Part shown: piece by piece, positions 12,201 to 24,555 of the stretch
How the letters are laid out: every line of letters starts with the position of its first letter
Numbering within the stretch: the first letter of the stretch is position 1
Assembly: GCA_021234155.1 (NCBI GenBank)
Contig: JAJEKV010000001.1
Location: 18,621,382-18,685,381, forward strand
DNA from: Isoetes taiwanensis
Taxonomy: Eukaryota > Streptophyta > Lycopodiopsida > Isoetales > Isoetaceae
DNA: 64,000 nucleotides
Direction of reading: 5' to 3'
Translations under genes and position numbers: made by a program
Notes under the pieces: model-generated
Seen by the model: only the letters and a program-made list of their open reading frames with translations
What the model was told of the DNA's origin: nothing
The model's database searches: none

Positions 12201-13280
12201 GCATTGCAAATTTCATTTTAACAAAGCATGCAAAGTCAGCCCCATCCTCTGCGGCTTCCTTTGTAACTCATTCAAGCGGTCTCAAGCGGTGTAAACCCAT
12301 GGATGGGAATCAATCTGTTTGTTTCATGTTCCCATGTGTCTCCTTGAATGCAAGAATATCAAGCTGTTCAAACATTTCCATATTACTAGAATCTTTGATT
12401 CATTAAAACCATGTATATTCAAGCCGATGGCGGGGTCTTTACTTCCTATGCATTATTGCGGACAACAATCCAGATTGCTCACAATAAAGCATTTTTTCCC
12501 TTGACTTTCGATTCTACGGATCTCATCCATCAATTTACTGCGTTCTTTTCTTCTTTGTCTGATCAAATCATCATTGAGCAGAATCGCGGTGACCTTTCAA
12601 AGTGTCCTCTATGATGCATAACGGTTTCTACTTTCTAGACTTTGAAATTTCAAAATAATAGGGGCGATGCTTACCTTCTTGTTTGCGTCAATTCTTTTAC
12701 CAAAAGGTGAAGCTTGGATCGGAATAGGTGCATTGTATCTTTGAAAAATGCTTCAATTGTTGATTTTGTGTCTTAGATTTTTTCTTGCTCAACAATTCCG
12801 ATAACAAGGATGTTTTGTGCTCGATAGCTTTCGGTCTTCGTGTTCGACAATTCTTTCTTGTCCACGGTTAAAGAGATTAACGGCTTTCTTGTTCAATTTT
12901 AAGTAATTTGCTCCACTATTTGTTCGGATGGTCTTTGAGCTATATATCCTTGTTGCATAACCTTATCTTTGGTGATCTTCTAACTTTCGCAATTGATTCC
13001 ATGATCTTGGTTGTCGGACTCGGGGTTTTGTCTTTGTATCTTTAAGTCTCAATTGTCTTGTTTAGCTGTTTTTTATCTCATCTTTTTCGGGGTAAGTAAT
13101 TCTTCTTTTTTGAGAACTAGCTCATCTTTTCTTTTCTCCTCAAGATCGCTATGTAAATCATAATTCATCTTTAGCGTCTGAAATTCATCACAAAAGTCCT
13201 TTAATCGGGTTCATAGTGTCCATCGCCGGATCTCCCTCGCCGGGTTTTCGTTTACGTAATTGTTTTTCTTCCGGTGGCAT
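9216..13280 (-). pseudogene. LINE, copy 1 (frames destroyed)
   Basis: Collinear with the LINE at 45096-49218. Recognisable pieces are the ORF2 tail (9513-9839, 9817-9999, with the PGLDRQSRDKIEKVRKRFL segment), an RT fragment (10662-10868, VSNVFAKLFATMLERKLSNW) and the ORF1 start near 13280 (MPPE then basic residues). Hardly any frame runs for more than 100 codons. The damage lies at many CAG/CTG positions where copy 2 reads cleanly, so it probably reflects sequence quality at least in part. Confidence 0.8.
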
Positions 13281-13679
13281 CATGGTAGAAATCCGGCCAC
13301 GGTGCGATTCAGGATTTGTGTATTCTTTATTCTGCTGCTGTTAAGATTCGGTTCCGTTGGGACTATTCTTGTAGCTTCGTTGGATCCTCTTGAACCTATT
13401 GCGGCCTTTAGGTTAAGCGCCCTAGGTTAGCGACCTATATGTACCCAAGCCAAACATCAAATATAATACCCACTATTAGAGTTCCTTATATAAAATTTTG
13501 TATTGGGGATTTTTAGGTACCCGAGGCTTGGTCATGTTATCTCATATGTTCTATAATTATAGCGTCGACTAGGTGGGGAATGTGACTAATATGGTTGTTA
13601 CAACTAAGGGACTAATCTTGGCATATTTTTTGAGTAGTTAATATCTTCCCAAAATATTATGGGGATGCTAAATCTTCCC

Positions 13680-15797
13680 AAAATTTTCCCTTTACCTTAA
13701 ATCTATCTAGCCATTTTTCCTTTTTTATCCGGGATTTTCCTACACACTTTGTTGGTTCCTGATTTTAAATTTCGGAAGTAAGACTTCGAATATCTTCTTT
13801 GCCCTTCCCATTTTTCCGATTAAGTATATAAAATTTTCGTCTTGATTCCCTTCCTTTTTCCCCTTTTCCTTTTACAGCATTTTAATTTTGTTTATTTCTA
13901 ATTTTCATCCCTTTCTTCCCCTTCTTATTTTTCCTCTCTTTTTTTCCCTTCCTTTTCTTTTACTTTCCTTTCCCTTTCCCTTTTCCCACTTGACCCTTTT
14001 AGTTTCTCTTTTCCCACCTTTTCATATGCCCTTTTCCTTCCTTTATTTCCTCTTCCTCTTTATCTTTATCCATTTCTCTTTTCCAATTTATCCTTCTCTA
14101 CTTTTCGCCTTCCTTTTCCTTTTTTAAGTTTTTTGCTTTTCATTCTTTCACCACCCTTCGCTTTCGATTGTAATTTTTTTCCTTTTCTATTCTTCCTTCT
14201 TTTTTTTTCTCTTTTTCTATGCCTCTTTCCATTCCCTTTTTAAACCCTTTTTATGTGCCCATTTTGGCCTTTCCCCACCCTCTCCTCCTTTTCTCTTTTC
14301 CACTTTTCCCTCTCCTCTAATATTTTTCACCTTTCCTCACTCTTCCTCCTCTTCCTTTTGTGCCCGTGCCCTTTTCCACTTTCCTCTTCCTCTTTTCAGT
14401 TCACATCTCCCACCTTCTCCCTGTTCTACATATTTCCCCTCCCCTTTTCCTCCTTTTTCGACCCTTTCCCTCTTTTTTGTTTTCAAAGCCTTTTTCCTTT
14501 TCCCCTTTTCATGATGGACTGTTTTCCTTTCCATTTCCTCCTTTCCACGATCCTTTTCCTCTTTATCTTTTTAGAAGTGCCCTTTCACCTTTAATTAAAC
14601 CCTTTCTTGTTTTCCTTTCTTTTCAAATGCCCTTCATGGAATTTTCTCTTTCCTTTTTCTGCCGTTTATCCTATTTTAATATCAACCCCCCTTTTCCTCT
14701 TCCTTTAGCCACCTTTTCCATGAAGGAAAATACCTTTTCCTTTTTCAACCGGGGAAGAACCTCTTCCTTTTTGTGGATGCAACGCCCTTTCCCTTCCTTT
14801 TCTCATTTCCCTCTTCCATGAATGAAAAATGGGCCATTTTAAGGTTTCCATTTAGGGCAACTTTGCCTCTCCTTTTTCTAAAGTATGGAATGGGTATGAT
14901 TTTTCATTGCTTTTTTCCCTTCCCTTAGGAGTTTCCTAACCGGAGGTCCCTTTTCCTCATTTGAAGGGGTTTCTCCTGACTCTTTTATTTTTACATTGCC
15001 CCTTTTCCCTTCCCAGGGATATTTTTCCATTGCGCTTTTCCCTTCCTTTTTCTTTCCTCCACCCTTTCCGTTCAAAAACTTTCCCATGCTGTTTTTCCCT
15101 TTCCTTTCCCCATGCTCTTTTTTTTCCTTCCTTTTCCCATTCTTGAAAGTCGGCATCCCCTCCTATGCCATTTAATCCCTTTTCCCATTAACTCTTTTCC
15201 GTATTGTGAGAATTGTAGGCGGTGGATTCCGTTGGATTTTGATTTCGTTTGGAAGTGTTCGTTGGGTACTATATTAGAAATCCGTAAAGCTTTTCCACAC
15301 TCCTTTTTGGTTTGATAATCTCTCTTTCGAATGTCGCGTTGGCCTCCCTTTTCTTTACCCTTTCCCGGCACATAAATTTTTTTCCTTCCTTTTTCCATTC
15401 GTTGACCCTTTTTGATGGAGATTTTCCTTCCCTTCCGAAGCTTGCGAGGATATTTGGAGCGAATCTAGAGCAAGGTTGCATGGTTTTGCTTTATTTCCCC
15501 TTTATATTCATTTTCTCTTAGAGCAAACAAAAAATTGAATTCTTTTCCCTTTACAGTGCCTTTTGCCCTTCGTTCTCTCTTTCTCCTCCATGCGGGCTCC
15601 AAACACTTTTCTTTATCTTGATTGCCCATAAAGGATCCAAATGGTCCCATTGGCGGCAAGTTGCTGCACAGGAATCGTCTTTTAGATGGCCTAGATGGCA
15701 AAGTTTTCAGGCTTGGCGGAGATGAAAAAGTTCGGCGAGAGATTATAAGGCTATTTTGTAGATGGATTTTTAAGTACCTGAGCTGGTATGTGCCCTC
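13680..15797. other. Corrupted, pyrimidine-rich duplicate tract
   Basis: This looks like a low-complexity CCTTTTCC region, but landmark words from 49600-51790 occur in it in the right order: TGAAGGAAAATACC at 14721 (50681 in copy 2), ATGAATGAAAAATGG at 14818 (50785), a TATTT-type gag edge at 15019 (50995), TTCAAAAACTTTCCCATGC at 15072 (51044) and GGCAAAGTTTTC near 15698 (51713). The same stretch then repeats in better form at 15800-18000. The long Phe/Pro/Leu-rich frames here are by-products. Confidence 0.8.
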
Positions 15798-15799
15798 AG

Positions 15800-17300
15800 T
15801 AGTTTCATGATCTATTATAGCGTCGACTAGATTGGAGAACGTCCCTAATATGGTTCTTACAACTAAGGGACTAGATCTTGGCATATTTTTTGACCAGTTA
15901 ATATCTTCAAATATTATCGGGATGCTAAATCTTCCCAAAATATTATCAGGATGCTAAATCCTATCTACCTACATGTATTGTGGGGTTTTAAGATCCGAAT
16001 ATTGTTGGATCTGTGATGTTAAATTGGGAGATAAGACTTCGAAGGGGTTGCATATGCAGATTCTCCGGTGTAAATTATATAAAATTAAAGATATTTCTTC
16101 AATTTAAAGTTTTTTCCACCTACTATCTGCCATTTTAATTTTGTATATTTTAATACCTTTAATAGTCTGAGCGGAGTTATTCCTTTGGATTTGATCTTTG
16201 GGATAATGGTCAACCAAGATTATTATATTTATATACGGAAAGATTGTGCTTCTTGTTACAAGGTTATAGTTGAAGTACTATCTACAAATTTTTTACATCA
16301 TCTTAACTTGGTATTTATGCTTCGGTTAGAGATGAAATTTATGATGCTTTGAGAACATCTATCCAGTCTTAATGGCATTCGGAAAGATTGATGTTAAGTT
16401 TCTTTTGCTCAAACGGTAAATTCATTTCTATTGGAAACTAATGTTTTAGGTGGGTGTTCATAGATAGCTAAAATTTCATGGATTCAAATAAAAGAAAATT
16501 TGTCTGGAAAATTGATGAAATAAGTAAATCAAACCAGTTAAAGTTTGAATTATGGCCAGAGTGCATCGGACATCGTTGAAGGCTACGAAGAACATTATGA
16601 TCAAACACTTGTAATTGCCCGGCAGGTCCAGAGTGCATACTTTTGAAAAGATATGTTTGACTTAATTAAAAAGACATGTCTAAGTCTTCTTGCTCTTACC
16701 AAGATAAAAAGATCAATTATACATATTCGCACATCTTCGCTTTTTGGGCAAAAGCTTTGGACTTCACTTTGTTGAGTGAGGCCAACCTCTTTAGGTGACG
16801 TTTGGCGGGTTGGTTTTAATTAATTACTCCGGTCGATACCCGGTTACCGGTTTATGCGATCAGGGGCTAAACCAATAGTAATTAAAAAGCTCCATTGTTT
16901 GTTGCCAAAATTCAAACTACCATCATGGAATGCTAGGATAGTTAAATCAACTAGTATCGAAATTAATATCAAAGGATTAAATTGGAGCCACCTAGAGCAT
17001 GAAGGAAAATACCATTCAGTTTCAAACCCGGGAAAGAACCTAAATCTTTGGATGCAACTCATTAACCAGGATTTGGATGTAAAAATCTCTTTAGAATTAG
17101 GATACATGAATGAAAAATGGGCAAATGGTTAAGGTTGAGGGTAGGGCAAGACGATTCGTTCTCCTGGATGTAATATATTCCATCGGGTATGATTCTACAA
17201 AGCGGTATGCGGGGCGTATACATAGGGGCTTTTCTATGGAGGGCGTTTTAATCGAGAGGGTTTCTCGACTTGATGCGCCATGCCATAATTGCCTATAGAG
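15800..17300. other. Right interior of the TIR element, copy 1, no gene
   Basis: Matches 49480-50990, starting again at GCGTCGACTAG, which also occurs at 13562. No coding domain is seen on either strand. Confidence 0.6.
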
Positions 17301-17311
17301 GTGAACCCGGG

Positions 17312-17724
17312 ATATTTATCCATTGCCTGAAGTTTACGCAACTTCGGTGGCTCCAACTAGTTCAAAAAACTTTCCCCATGCGGCTAAGAATTAAGCGTAG
17401 GGGGACTCCTTTTTCCCCAGGAAAGTCGGTATGCCCTCCACTACGCAGCCATTTAATCTGGTAGAAGCATTAGCTAGATTAGGAGAATTTGGCGGAGAAT
17501 TTGTAAGGCGGTGGATGCAATTGGAGGTTGATTTGGAAGTGGAATTTTAGGAATTGCTAGGTAAGAATCAAGTAAAGCAAAGCTATTTGCTCCAACTTGG
17601 TTTTGATAATCTTGCTTTCGGATGTGGCGGTGTAAAGCAATTTGATTAGCAATTTGCTTGGCTATAAAATCATGATTCTTAATTTTGATGCTTGTTGATC
17701 GAGATAATATTAAGCGGTGGCCAT
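17312..17724 (-). pseudogene. gag N-terminal part, copy 1
   Basis: Corresponds to 50998-51426. The start codon is at 17722-17724. The proline-rich section and the AAWESFFERV-type region can be traced but are broken by shifts. Confidence 0.6.
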
Positions 17725-17757
17725 TGCGAGGATATGGGGAGCAGAATCTAGAGCTCG

Positions 17758-18466
17758 ATATATGTTTTATGAAATTGCAATATAATACGGCTTATATCAA
17801 TACCGGATCAAGAGCAAAAAAAAATTGAGATTCTATTATTGAGTTACCAGAGGCCCCAAAGCTGGACAGTGGCAGTACACTTTCAAACCACCCAGGCTGG
17901 CTCCACAAGAAATCATTATCTTGATTGCAACAAGGATCCAATGTCCCCGGCGGCAAGTCTTGCACAGGGAATTAAATCTTTGTGATGCGTCTATGGCAAA
18001 GTTTTCGAGAGCTTGGCGGGGATTACAAAGTTCTGGCGAGAGGTCAAAGGCTATAATCGAGAGATGGCCGGTTGTGCTAGGCTAGTATCCGATGCCCTCA
18101 ATGTGGTTTTCACATCTATTTATCTGATTTGGGAGCGTCCTTTTAGGTGTTCTTCCTTTTTTTGCGGCTTTAGTTTGAGAAAAAAGCTGACCAAGAATAG
18201 GTGTGATAATTTCGGTTGGAAATCGGCCTTTTCTAATTTGAGATCATCTGCGAATAGGTAGCCTAGGTAATGGGTTCATTTGGATTGGAACGCCAGGATC
18301 GATTCCGGGAAGATTGGGACTATAATGGCTGGCGGTTTATCCACCGTTATCGGCGGTCCTAACAATTGATAACAAAGGATATTTGGTCAATTTGTTATTC
18401 TTTTCCATAAGCCATGCCCATGCCATTGGATCCTTTGCCTTGAGCTCTCCCCGAGCGCTCGTATCA
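17758..18466 (-). repeat. LTR 2 of array, copy 1
   Basis: Matches 51458-52202 and ends CGTATCA. The gag-side junction reads CTCGATATATG, so the PBS is collapsed here as in copy 2. Confidence 0.75.
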
Positions 18467-18834
18467 AGTCCTTCCCTTCTTTCGATCGATGCGTCCTCGA
18501 TCGGCATACGAAAAAAAACCCTTGTCATGAAAAGAGGTGTGTTGGTCCTTCCTTCTTAAGGCCAATCTCTTCTCCACAGGAATGTTCTTTACGATCCTCA
18601 AAGGCGGGGTCGGCAGGATGAGAAAAATCCATCAAGAAAAGCGTCCTCTCTTGAGCAGTCATGGCATCCCGGCCCTTTTTGATATTCAAGTAGGGTTCCC
18701 CCCTACCGGGAAAGTAAATTCCTTTCTAATAAGAAAGATAGTTACCTTCCATTAGGAAGCAATAAAAATTTCATTTATTCAAATAAAGAAAATCACACAT
18801 ATTGGTGGTTATACCCTACTAAAACTCAAACCAG

Positions 18835-20017
18835 CTAAGATAAATGGCCAGATGAAATAGCTTGACCCGTTAATCGACTGCTCAAGCTCGGCTGCGGCAC
18901 AGCCGGTGACTTTGTCGACTTTCCATGAGGCGTAGGATGTTTTGCAATGGTATGCATTAAACTTTTCCTTTATCTTCCTTGCTCTTGGGAAGTTCAACCG
19001 GTTTGGGGCTTATATGTGGAGGTTATGCGCCTTTTTGGGCAAAAGCTTTGAAGTGAGGTCCACCATATGTAGCAACCTCTTTTCAGGTGCATTCGCGGCT
19101 CACGAGTCGTCGTTGCTCGTTACCCTGTTCCGGAGTTACTTGTGTCTGCGGATCATCATTGAACCTAACTCTTTTTGCTCCATTGTTATTTGCCTTATCT
19201 CGTATTCGGCGCCATTATTTTTCCTTGGGATACCCTTCCATATATCATGCGCCTTAGGATTAAATTTTTCTTTTTCTGCGGCCGACTTTCCGATAAACTT
19301 CATCTAATGTTTGAGGTTCAATGAGCTAAAAGCTCGCATCATCTCTTAACCCAGAAATATATTTCCTTGTTAACTCTTTATGTTTGAGACCTTCCATTTG
19401 AGGCAAACAAATGGTTAAATTTCTTGATGTCTTGATAAGAATGATTCTGTTCTCCTTGTGTGAATATATTCCATTCCTTGAAGATCTACAAAGGCTTGCG
19501 GAGGTAAAAGTTATGGCTTTCGAAGGCTCTTTCCGCCACGTTTTAATCAGGGACCATTCTCTTCCTTCCACGCCACCAAATTAGGCGACATCGGTAAGAT
19601 ATTTATCCATTGCACGAAGTTTTACGCCTTCGATTGGCTCCAACTGGATTCAAAAACTTTCCCATGCAGCTAGGAATTAAGCTGTAGGGGGGACTCCTTT
19701 TCCCACGAGAAAGTTGGCATGCCCTCCACTTTTGCGACCATTTAATCTGGCGAAGCATTATTTGGATTAGGAGAATTTGGCGGAGGAATTTGTGGCGGTG
19801 GATTAATAGGTGGAGGTGATTTGAAGTGGGAGGGAATTGCTAGGTAAGAATCCGTAAAAGCAAAGCTATTTGCTCCAACTTGGTTTGATAATCTTGCTTT
19901 CGGATGTGGCGGTGGCAAAGCAATTTGATTAGCAATTTGCTTGGCTATAAAATCCCTTGATTCTTAATGCACTGTAAAGATGCCATTGATCAGGAGATAT
20001 TAAAGCGGGGTGGCCAT
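18835..20017 (-). pseudogene. gag unit 2, copy 1
   Basis: The stop TAG is at 18835-18837 and the start ATG at 20015-20017. It is collinear with 52591-53809 but shifted in many places. A Retrotransposon_gag-like core and zinc knuckle are expected from copy 2 and are only partly legible here. Confidence 0.6.
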
Positions 20018-20052
20018 TGCACGAGGATATAGGAGCGAATCCCTGGAGCTCG

Positions 20053-20781
20053 ATATATGTTTTATGAAATTGCAATATAGCCCCGACTTATATCAATACG
20101 GATCAGAGCAAACAAAAAAATTGAGATTCTATTATTGAGTTACAACCCGCCCCAAAGCACGGACAGGCGGACACACTTTCAAACCACCCAAAGCCCAGGG
20201 CTCAAAACACAAGAAATCCTTATCTTGATTGCAACAAAGGATCAATGTCCTGAGGCGGCAAGTCTTGCACAGGATTAAATCTTGGCGATGGCGTCTATGG
20301 CAAAGATTTTCGAAGCTTGGCGGGATTACAAAGTTACGGAGAGAGAGGTCAAAGGCTATAATCGAGAGATGGCCCGGACTGTGCTAGGCTAGTATCAGAT
20401 GCCCTCAATGCAGTTCCACATCTATTTATCTGATTTGGGAGCGTCCCCTTTTAGGTGTTCTTCCTTTTTGCGGTTTTAGTTTGAAAAGCTGACCAAGAAT
20501 AGGTGTGATAATTTTAGTTGGAAATCGGCCTTTTTGTAATTTGAGATCATCTCTGAATCCGGTAGCCTAGGTAATGGAGTTATTTAGTTAGACACTTCGG
20601 GATTGATTCGGGAAGATTGGGGCTATGTCGTGTTTGGCGGTTTATCCGCAGATTATTACCCAGTCATAACAATTGATAACAAGGATATTTGATTAATTTT
20701 GTTATTCTTTTCCATAAGCCATGCCCATGCCATTGGATCCTTGTGCCTTGAGCCTCTCCCAGAAAGGCAGCTCAAGTATCG
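20053..20781 (-). repeat. LTR 3 of array, copy 1
   Basis: Collinear with 53843-54586. The junction with gag again reads CTCGATATATG without a full PBS. Confidence 0.75.
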
Positions 20782-21171
20782 GGTCCTTCCTTCAACAGTC
20801 GTCGTCCTCGATCGCTTTATAACTCCCCGAAAACCCTTGTCATGAAAAGAGGTGTGTTGGTCCTTCCCTTCTTAAGGGCCAATCTCTTCTCCACAGAGAT
20901 GTTCTTTTCTGATCCTCCAAAGGCGGGGTCAGCGCTTGGCGAAAAATCCATCAAGTAAGCGTCCCTCACTTGAGCAGTCATGGCATCCCGACCCTTTTGA
21001 TATTCAAGTAGGTTCCCCCCTACTCGGAAAGTAAATTCCTTTCTAATAAGAAAAGATAGTTACCTTCCATTAGGAAGCAATAAAAAATTTCATTTATTCA
21101 AATAAAGAAAATCACACATATTAGGTAGTTATACCCTACTAAAACTCAAACCAAAATAAAACTCAAACCAA

Positions 21172-22370
21172 CTAAGATAAATGACCCGATAGTATGGCCA
21201 GATGGTTAATCGGCTTCTTTTCAAACTCCACGGCTGCAGCTTTGTGGCTTTGTCGGCTTTCCATGAGGAAGCGTCGGATGTTTACGCAATGGTATGCATT
21301 AACACTTTTCCTTTATCTTCCTTGCTCTTGGGAAGTTCAACTTCAGTTTGGGGCTTATCGTAGGTGTAATGCGCGCCTTTTGGGCAAAAGCTTTGAAGTG
21401 AGTCTTCCACTACATATGCAACCTCTTTCCGGATTGCATTCGCCGCTCACGGAGTCGTCACGTTGCTCCGTACCCTGTTCCAGTTACTTGTGTCTGCGAT
21501 CATCATTGAACCTAACTCTTTTTGCTCCATTGTTATTTGCCTTATGCATTGCCATTATTTTCCTTGGGATACCCTTCCATATATCATACTTTGCCCCCTT
21601 AGGATTAAATTTTTTTTTAGCGGCCGACTTTCCGGTACCACTTCATCTAATGTTTGAGGTTCAATGAGCCTAAGCTGCGCATACAACTCATCTCTTAACG
21701 AAATATATTTCCTTGTTAACTCTTTATGTTGAGACCTTCCATTTGAGCAGACAAATGGTTAAATTTGCTTATTATCTTGATAGACGGATTCTCGTTCTCC
21801 TTGTGTGGAATATATCCCATTCCCTTGAAGATCTACAAAGTAGCTTGCGGGGTAAGTTATGGCTTTTCGAAGGCTTTTAAATTCATACGTTTTAATCACG
21901 GGACCATTCTCTTCCTTCCTGCCACCAAATTCGAGGCGACATCGGTAAGATATTTATCCATTGCACGAAGTTTACGCGGCTTCGATGGCTCAACTCGTTC
22001 AAAAAAACTTTCCCATGCGGCTAAGGAATTAGCGTAGGGGGACTCCTTTCCCACGAGAAATTTGGCATTCCCTCCACTTTTTGCGACCCATTTAATCTGG
22101 CGAAGCATTAGCTGGATTAGGAGAATTTGGCCGGAGAATTTGTAGGCGTGATGGATTAGGGGTGGAGTTGATTTGGAAGTGGGGTAGGAATTGCTAGGTA
22201 AGAATCAGAGTAAAAAAACAAAACTATTTGCTCCAACTTGGTTTGATAATCTTGTCAGGATGTAGGCGATTGGCAAAGCAATTTGATTAGCAATTTGTGG
22301 CTATAAAAATCGCGAGTTCTTAATGCACTGCTGATAGCATTGTTCGTGGACATATTAAGCGGCTAGCCAT
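21172..22370 (-). pseudogene. gag unit 3, copy 1
   Basis: The stop is at 21172-21174 and the ATG at 22368-22370. Collinear with 54992-56208. The 21896-22108 part reads AWESFFERVEPSK and RAMDKYLTDVASNLVAGRKR, the same core as copy 2 with errors. Confidence 0.65.
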
Positions 22371-22413
22371 TACTTGCGGGATATAGGAATAGAATCTAGA
22401 GCTCGATACCACT

Positions 22414-23121
22414 TGATATGTTTTATGAAATTGCAATATAGCCAGCTTATATCAATACAGGATCAAGAGCAAACAAAAGGAAATTGAGATTCTATTATTG
22501 AGTTACAACACCCAAACCACGGACAGGCCCGGCGGAGCACACTTTCAAACCACCAACGGGCTCAAACACAAAATCGTTATCTTGTTGCAACAAGGATCAA
22601 TGTCCCACAGGCGGCAAGTCTTGCACGGGAATTCACGTCTTGTAAGCGTCCGTGACAATTTTCGAGAAGGCTTGGCGGGGATTACAAAAGTCGGCGAGAG
22701 GGTCGAAGGCTATAATCGAGGAGATGGCGGTATGCTGAGCTAATTATCCGATTACCCTCAATCGCGGTTTCCATCTATTTTATCTGATTTAGGAGCGTCC
22801 CCTTTTAGGTGTTCTTCCCTTTTGCGGTTTTAGTTTGAAAAGGCGTGGGAATAAGGTGTGATAATTTGATTTGGAAATCGGTCTTTTCTAAGTTGAGATC
22901 ATCCCCGATCGGTAGCCGTGTGGAGTTCGCCCGGATTAGACATAGGATCCGATTCGGAAAAGGTGGAGGCTATGTCGTGGTGGCGGTTGTCCGCCGTTAT
23001 CGGCCAGTCATAACAATTGATAGCAAGGATATTTGGTCAATTTGTTATTCTTCTTTCCATAAGCCATGCCCATGCCATTGGATCCTTGTGCCTTGAGCCT
23101 CTCCCGAGCAAACAAGTATCG
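22414..23121 (-). repeat. LTR 4 (outer 5' LTR), copy 1, with PBS remnant next to it
   Basis: Starts TGATATG at 22414, with GCTCGATACCA at 22401-22411 as the PBS (one CTG altered relative to 56235-56247). It ends at GTATC just before CTTAA. Confidence 0.75.
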
Positions 23122-23370
23122 CCTTAAGTTATGTTGTCTCTCCATGCGGTATTTTACTTTCTGGTTGCATTCTAATATTAAGGATAAAAACATTTTGAAT
23201 TCAATAAAATGCAAATTATAGCATAATATAATGTTATTCCAAACTTGATCATTATAAATAAATACAAAATCTTTGAGCAGTGTGCCAAAATGATTCACAA
23301 AATAATAAGTTTGTGTCAATCTAATGTCATTTAGTGTCTTACGGCATCTTATATATAATGTTCATGTACA

Positions 23371-23427
23371 TCTCTCCTCCCTCCCTCCCTCCCTCCTCCC
23401 CTCCCTCCTCTCTCTCTCTCTCTCTCA
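23371..23427 (+). repeat. (TCCC)n/(TC)n microsatellite, copy 1
   Basis: An uninterrupted pyrimidine run of CCCT then CT units. The equivalent in copy 2 is 57244-57310. Confidence 0.9.
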
Positions 23428-23459
23428 TAATTTCTATGTATTCTTGGAAACTATCCAAG

Positions 23460-24317
23460 TGTACATCAGGTATTGGTGTGGCATGCATCGTCATCTCTAT
23501 CATTAGCAACTTATTGAGAACAATTATATGTTTTCATATAGTGGGCTTACTCGGTGGTCTGGCGTTTGAAGATGGCCGGGGATCGCGAGCATAAGGAGTT
23601 CGAGCTTGTTCACGGTCTTGAAGAAAAAACTTCCATCCGAAGAAAAATCATGGTATATTCCATTCCCTCTTTCCCGCCGATAATGATTTCTAGCATTTTT
23701 ACATGCGATTCATCTTATCTTATCTTATCTTATCTTATCACATCACGGGGAAGCCTATAGTACCCGCACGATTCTAGCATCCTTTTTTCATGATTTTGGA
23801 GTTAGGTTCTTCGGCATTTAATTTGTATTCAAGAGATTCTAGCATCGTTTGCACGATTTCATGTAAGAGATTCTGGCATCCTTTTCCATGATTTTGCAGT
23901 TGGGTTCTTAGAAATTTGTATCGGACATGGTTTTAGCGATTAGGCTTTGCCTTGTCTTTGATGCGTTCTAGCGAAATTAGTGGCGGATATTCAGTAGAAT
24001 GTTTTGCGGTTTTGTTTTCACAATGGGCCTCTGTTCTAACCGACTCTAAAAATGGGTTTGACAAACGAAAGCCACGACAAAGCCTCTATTCTAATCACCG
24101 GTTTAAATGCGACTATGCAATCCAGAAGTTGCTTATGAAGTACGTTTGCTAAACAATATTGTGGAAGATGACGCGATCAACGTCCATATAGGGCCGTTGC
24201 TTTACAAACTTTCTAATTACTTGGAATCGATGGGAAGAACTCGAACTTCGCCCGATGTCAGAGGAGTGCAGCGATGGAAGCTAGATGATTATCACGCGAA
24301 GTGCAGTTCTCTGTGAA
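23460..24317 (+). pseudogene. Receptor-like kinase fragment, copy 1
   Basis: A noisier version of 57331-58187. The transmembrane-like piece lies near 23470-23580. The kinase C-terminal part (EVAYEV, then LYKLSNYLES) lies near 24127-24240. The catalytic loop and activation segment are missing. Confidence 0.5.
23711..23740 (+). repeat. (TTATC)n microsatellite, copy 1
   Basis: Five-base units repeated about five times. It matches 57601-57634. Confidence 0.85.
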
Positions 24318-24555
24318 TACGGGGAGTAAAAAGAATTCAAAGTTTTTGATGCTTGGTTTTAAACAACAATGGAACCCGGTGTGGAAAGCCATTGTGATTC
24401 GAAGGATTTATGTAGATACATGATATCCTCCATGAGGATTTATTATACGAACTAAACTTCTACTTTGACAATGTCAGCCAAGGTCCGAGTTAGGCACCTA
24501 TAGCCATAATTGACTAGCAAATGGCTAAGATTTGGGATTTATTCTCGCTTTGGTG

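Larger units (their letters stand above)
7002..17311. mobile_element. Mutator-like TIR element in gag, copy 1
   Basis: The insertion is flanked by ATATTTATC at 6993-7001 and again at 17312-17320. The left end begins GGGGGTTCCA, with CATGTGCGTG a little inside. The right end, reversed, begins CCGGGTTCAC. At 10.3 kb it is about 2.2 kb longer than copy 2 (42876-50997), and the excess is explained by the corrupted tract at 13680-15797. No transposase is seen. Confidence 0.6.
5032..23127 (-). mobile_element. Tandem gag-only LTR retrotransposon array, copy 1
   Basis: CTTAA at 5032-5036 and again at 23123-23127 bounds the whole array, as in copy 2. Order on the plus strand: LTR 5037-5766; 3' part of gag 6184-6992; the TIR element with LINE 7002-17311; 5' part of gag 17312-17724; LTR 17758-18466; gag 18835-20017; LTR 20053-20781; gag 21172-22370; PBS 22401-22411; LTR 22414-23121. 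All are less accurate versions of the copy 2 parts, with no long gag frame left, so the details are given under copy 2. Confidence 0.85.
1..24450 (+). repeat. Copy 1 of a large direct duplication
   Basis: Everything from the first base to about 24450 reappears in the same order and orientation from about 35889 to 58348. The offset is about 35890 in the Rep, MITE and dirigent zone and falls to about 33900 after the 2.2-kb corrupted tract at 13680-15797. Shared landmarks include the CTTAA target duplications, all four LTRs, the LINE, the TC-rich and TTATC microsatellites and the kinase fragment. Homology stops near 24450, just where the unique gypsy element begins. The left end is outside the window. 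This copy is the noisier one in its transposon parts, while 2500-4950 is almost identical to copy 2. Confidence 0.95.

Noticed and set aside
13888-15146. Several long plus-strand frames rich in Phe, Pro, Leu and Ser, and their Lys/Glu-rich reverse frames
   Set aside because: They come from the pyrimidine-rich filler of the corrupted tract. The landmarks show the underlying sequence is the right part of the TIR element and gag.
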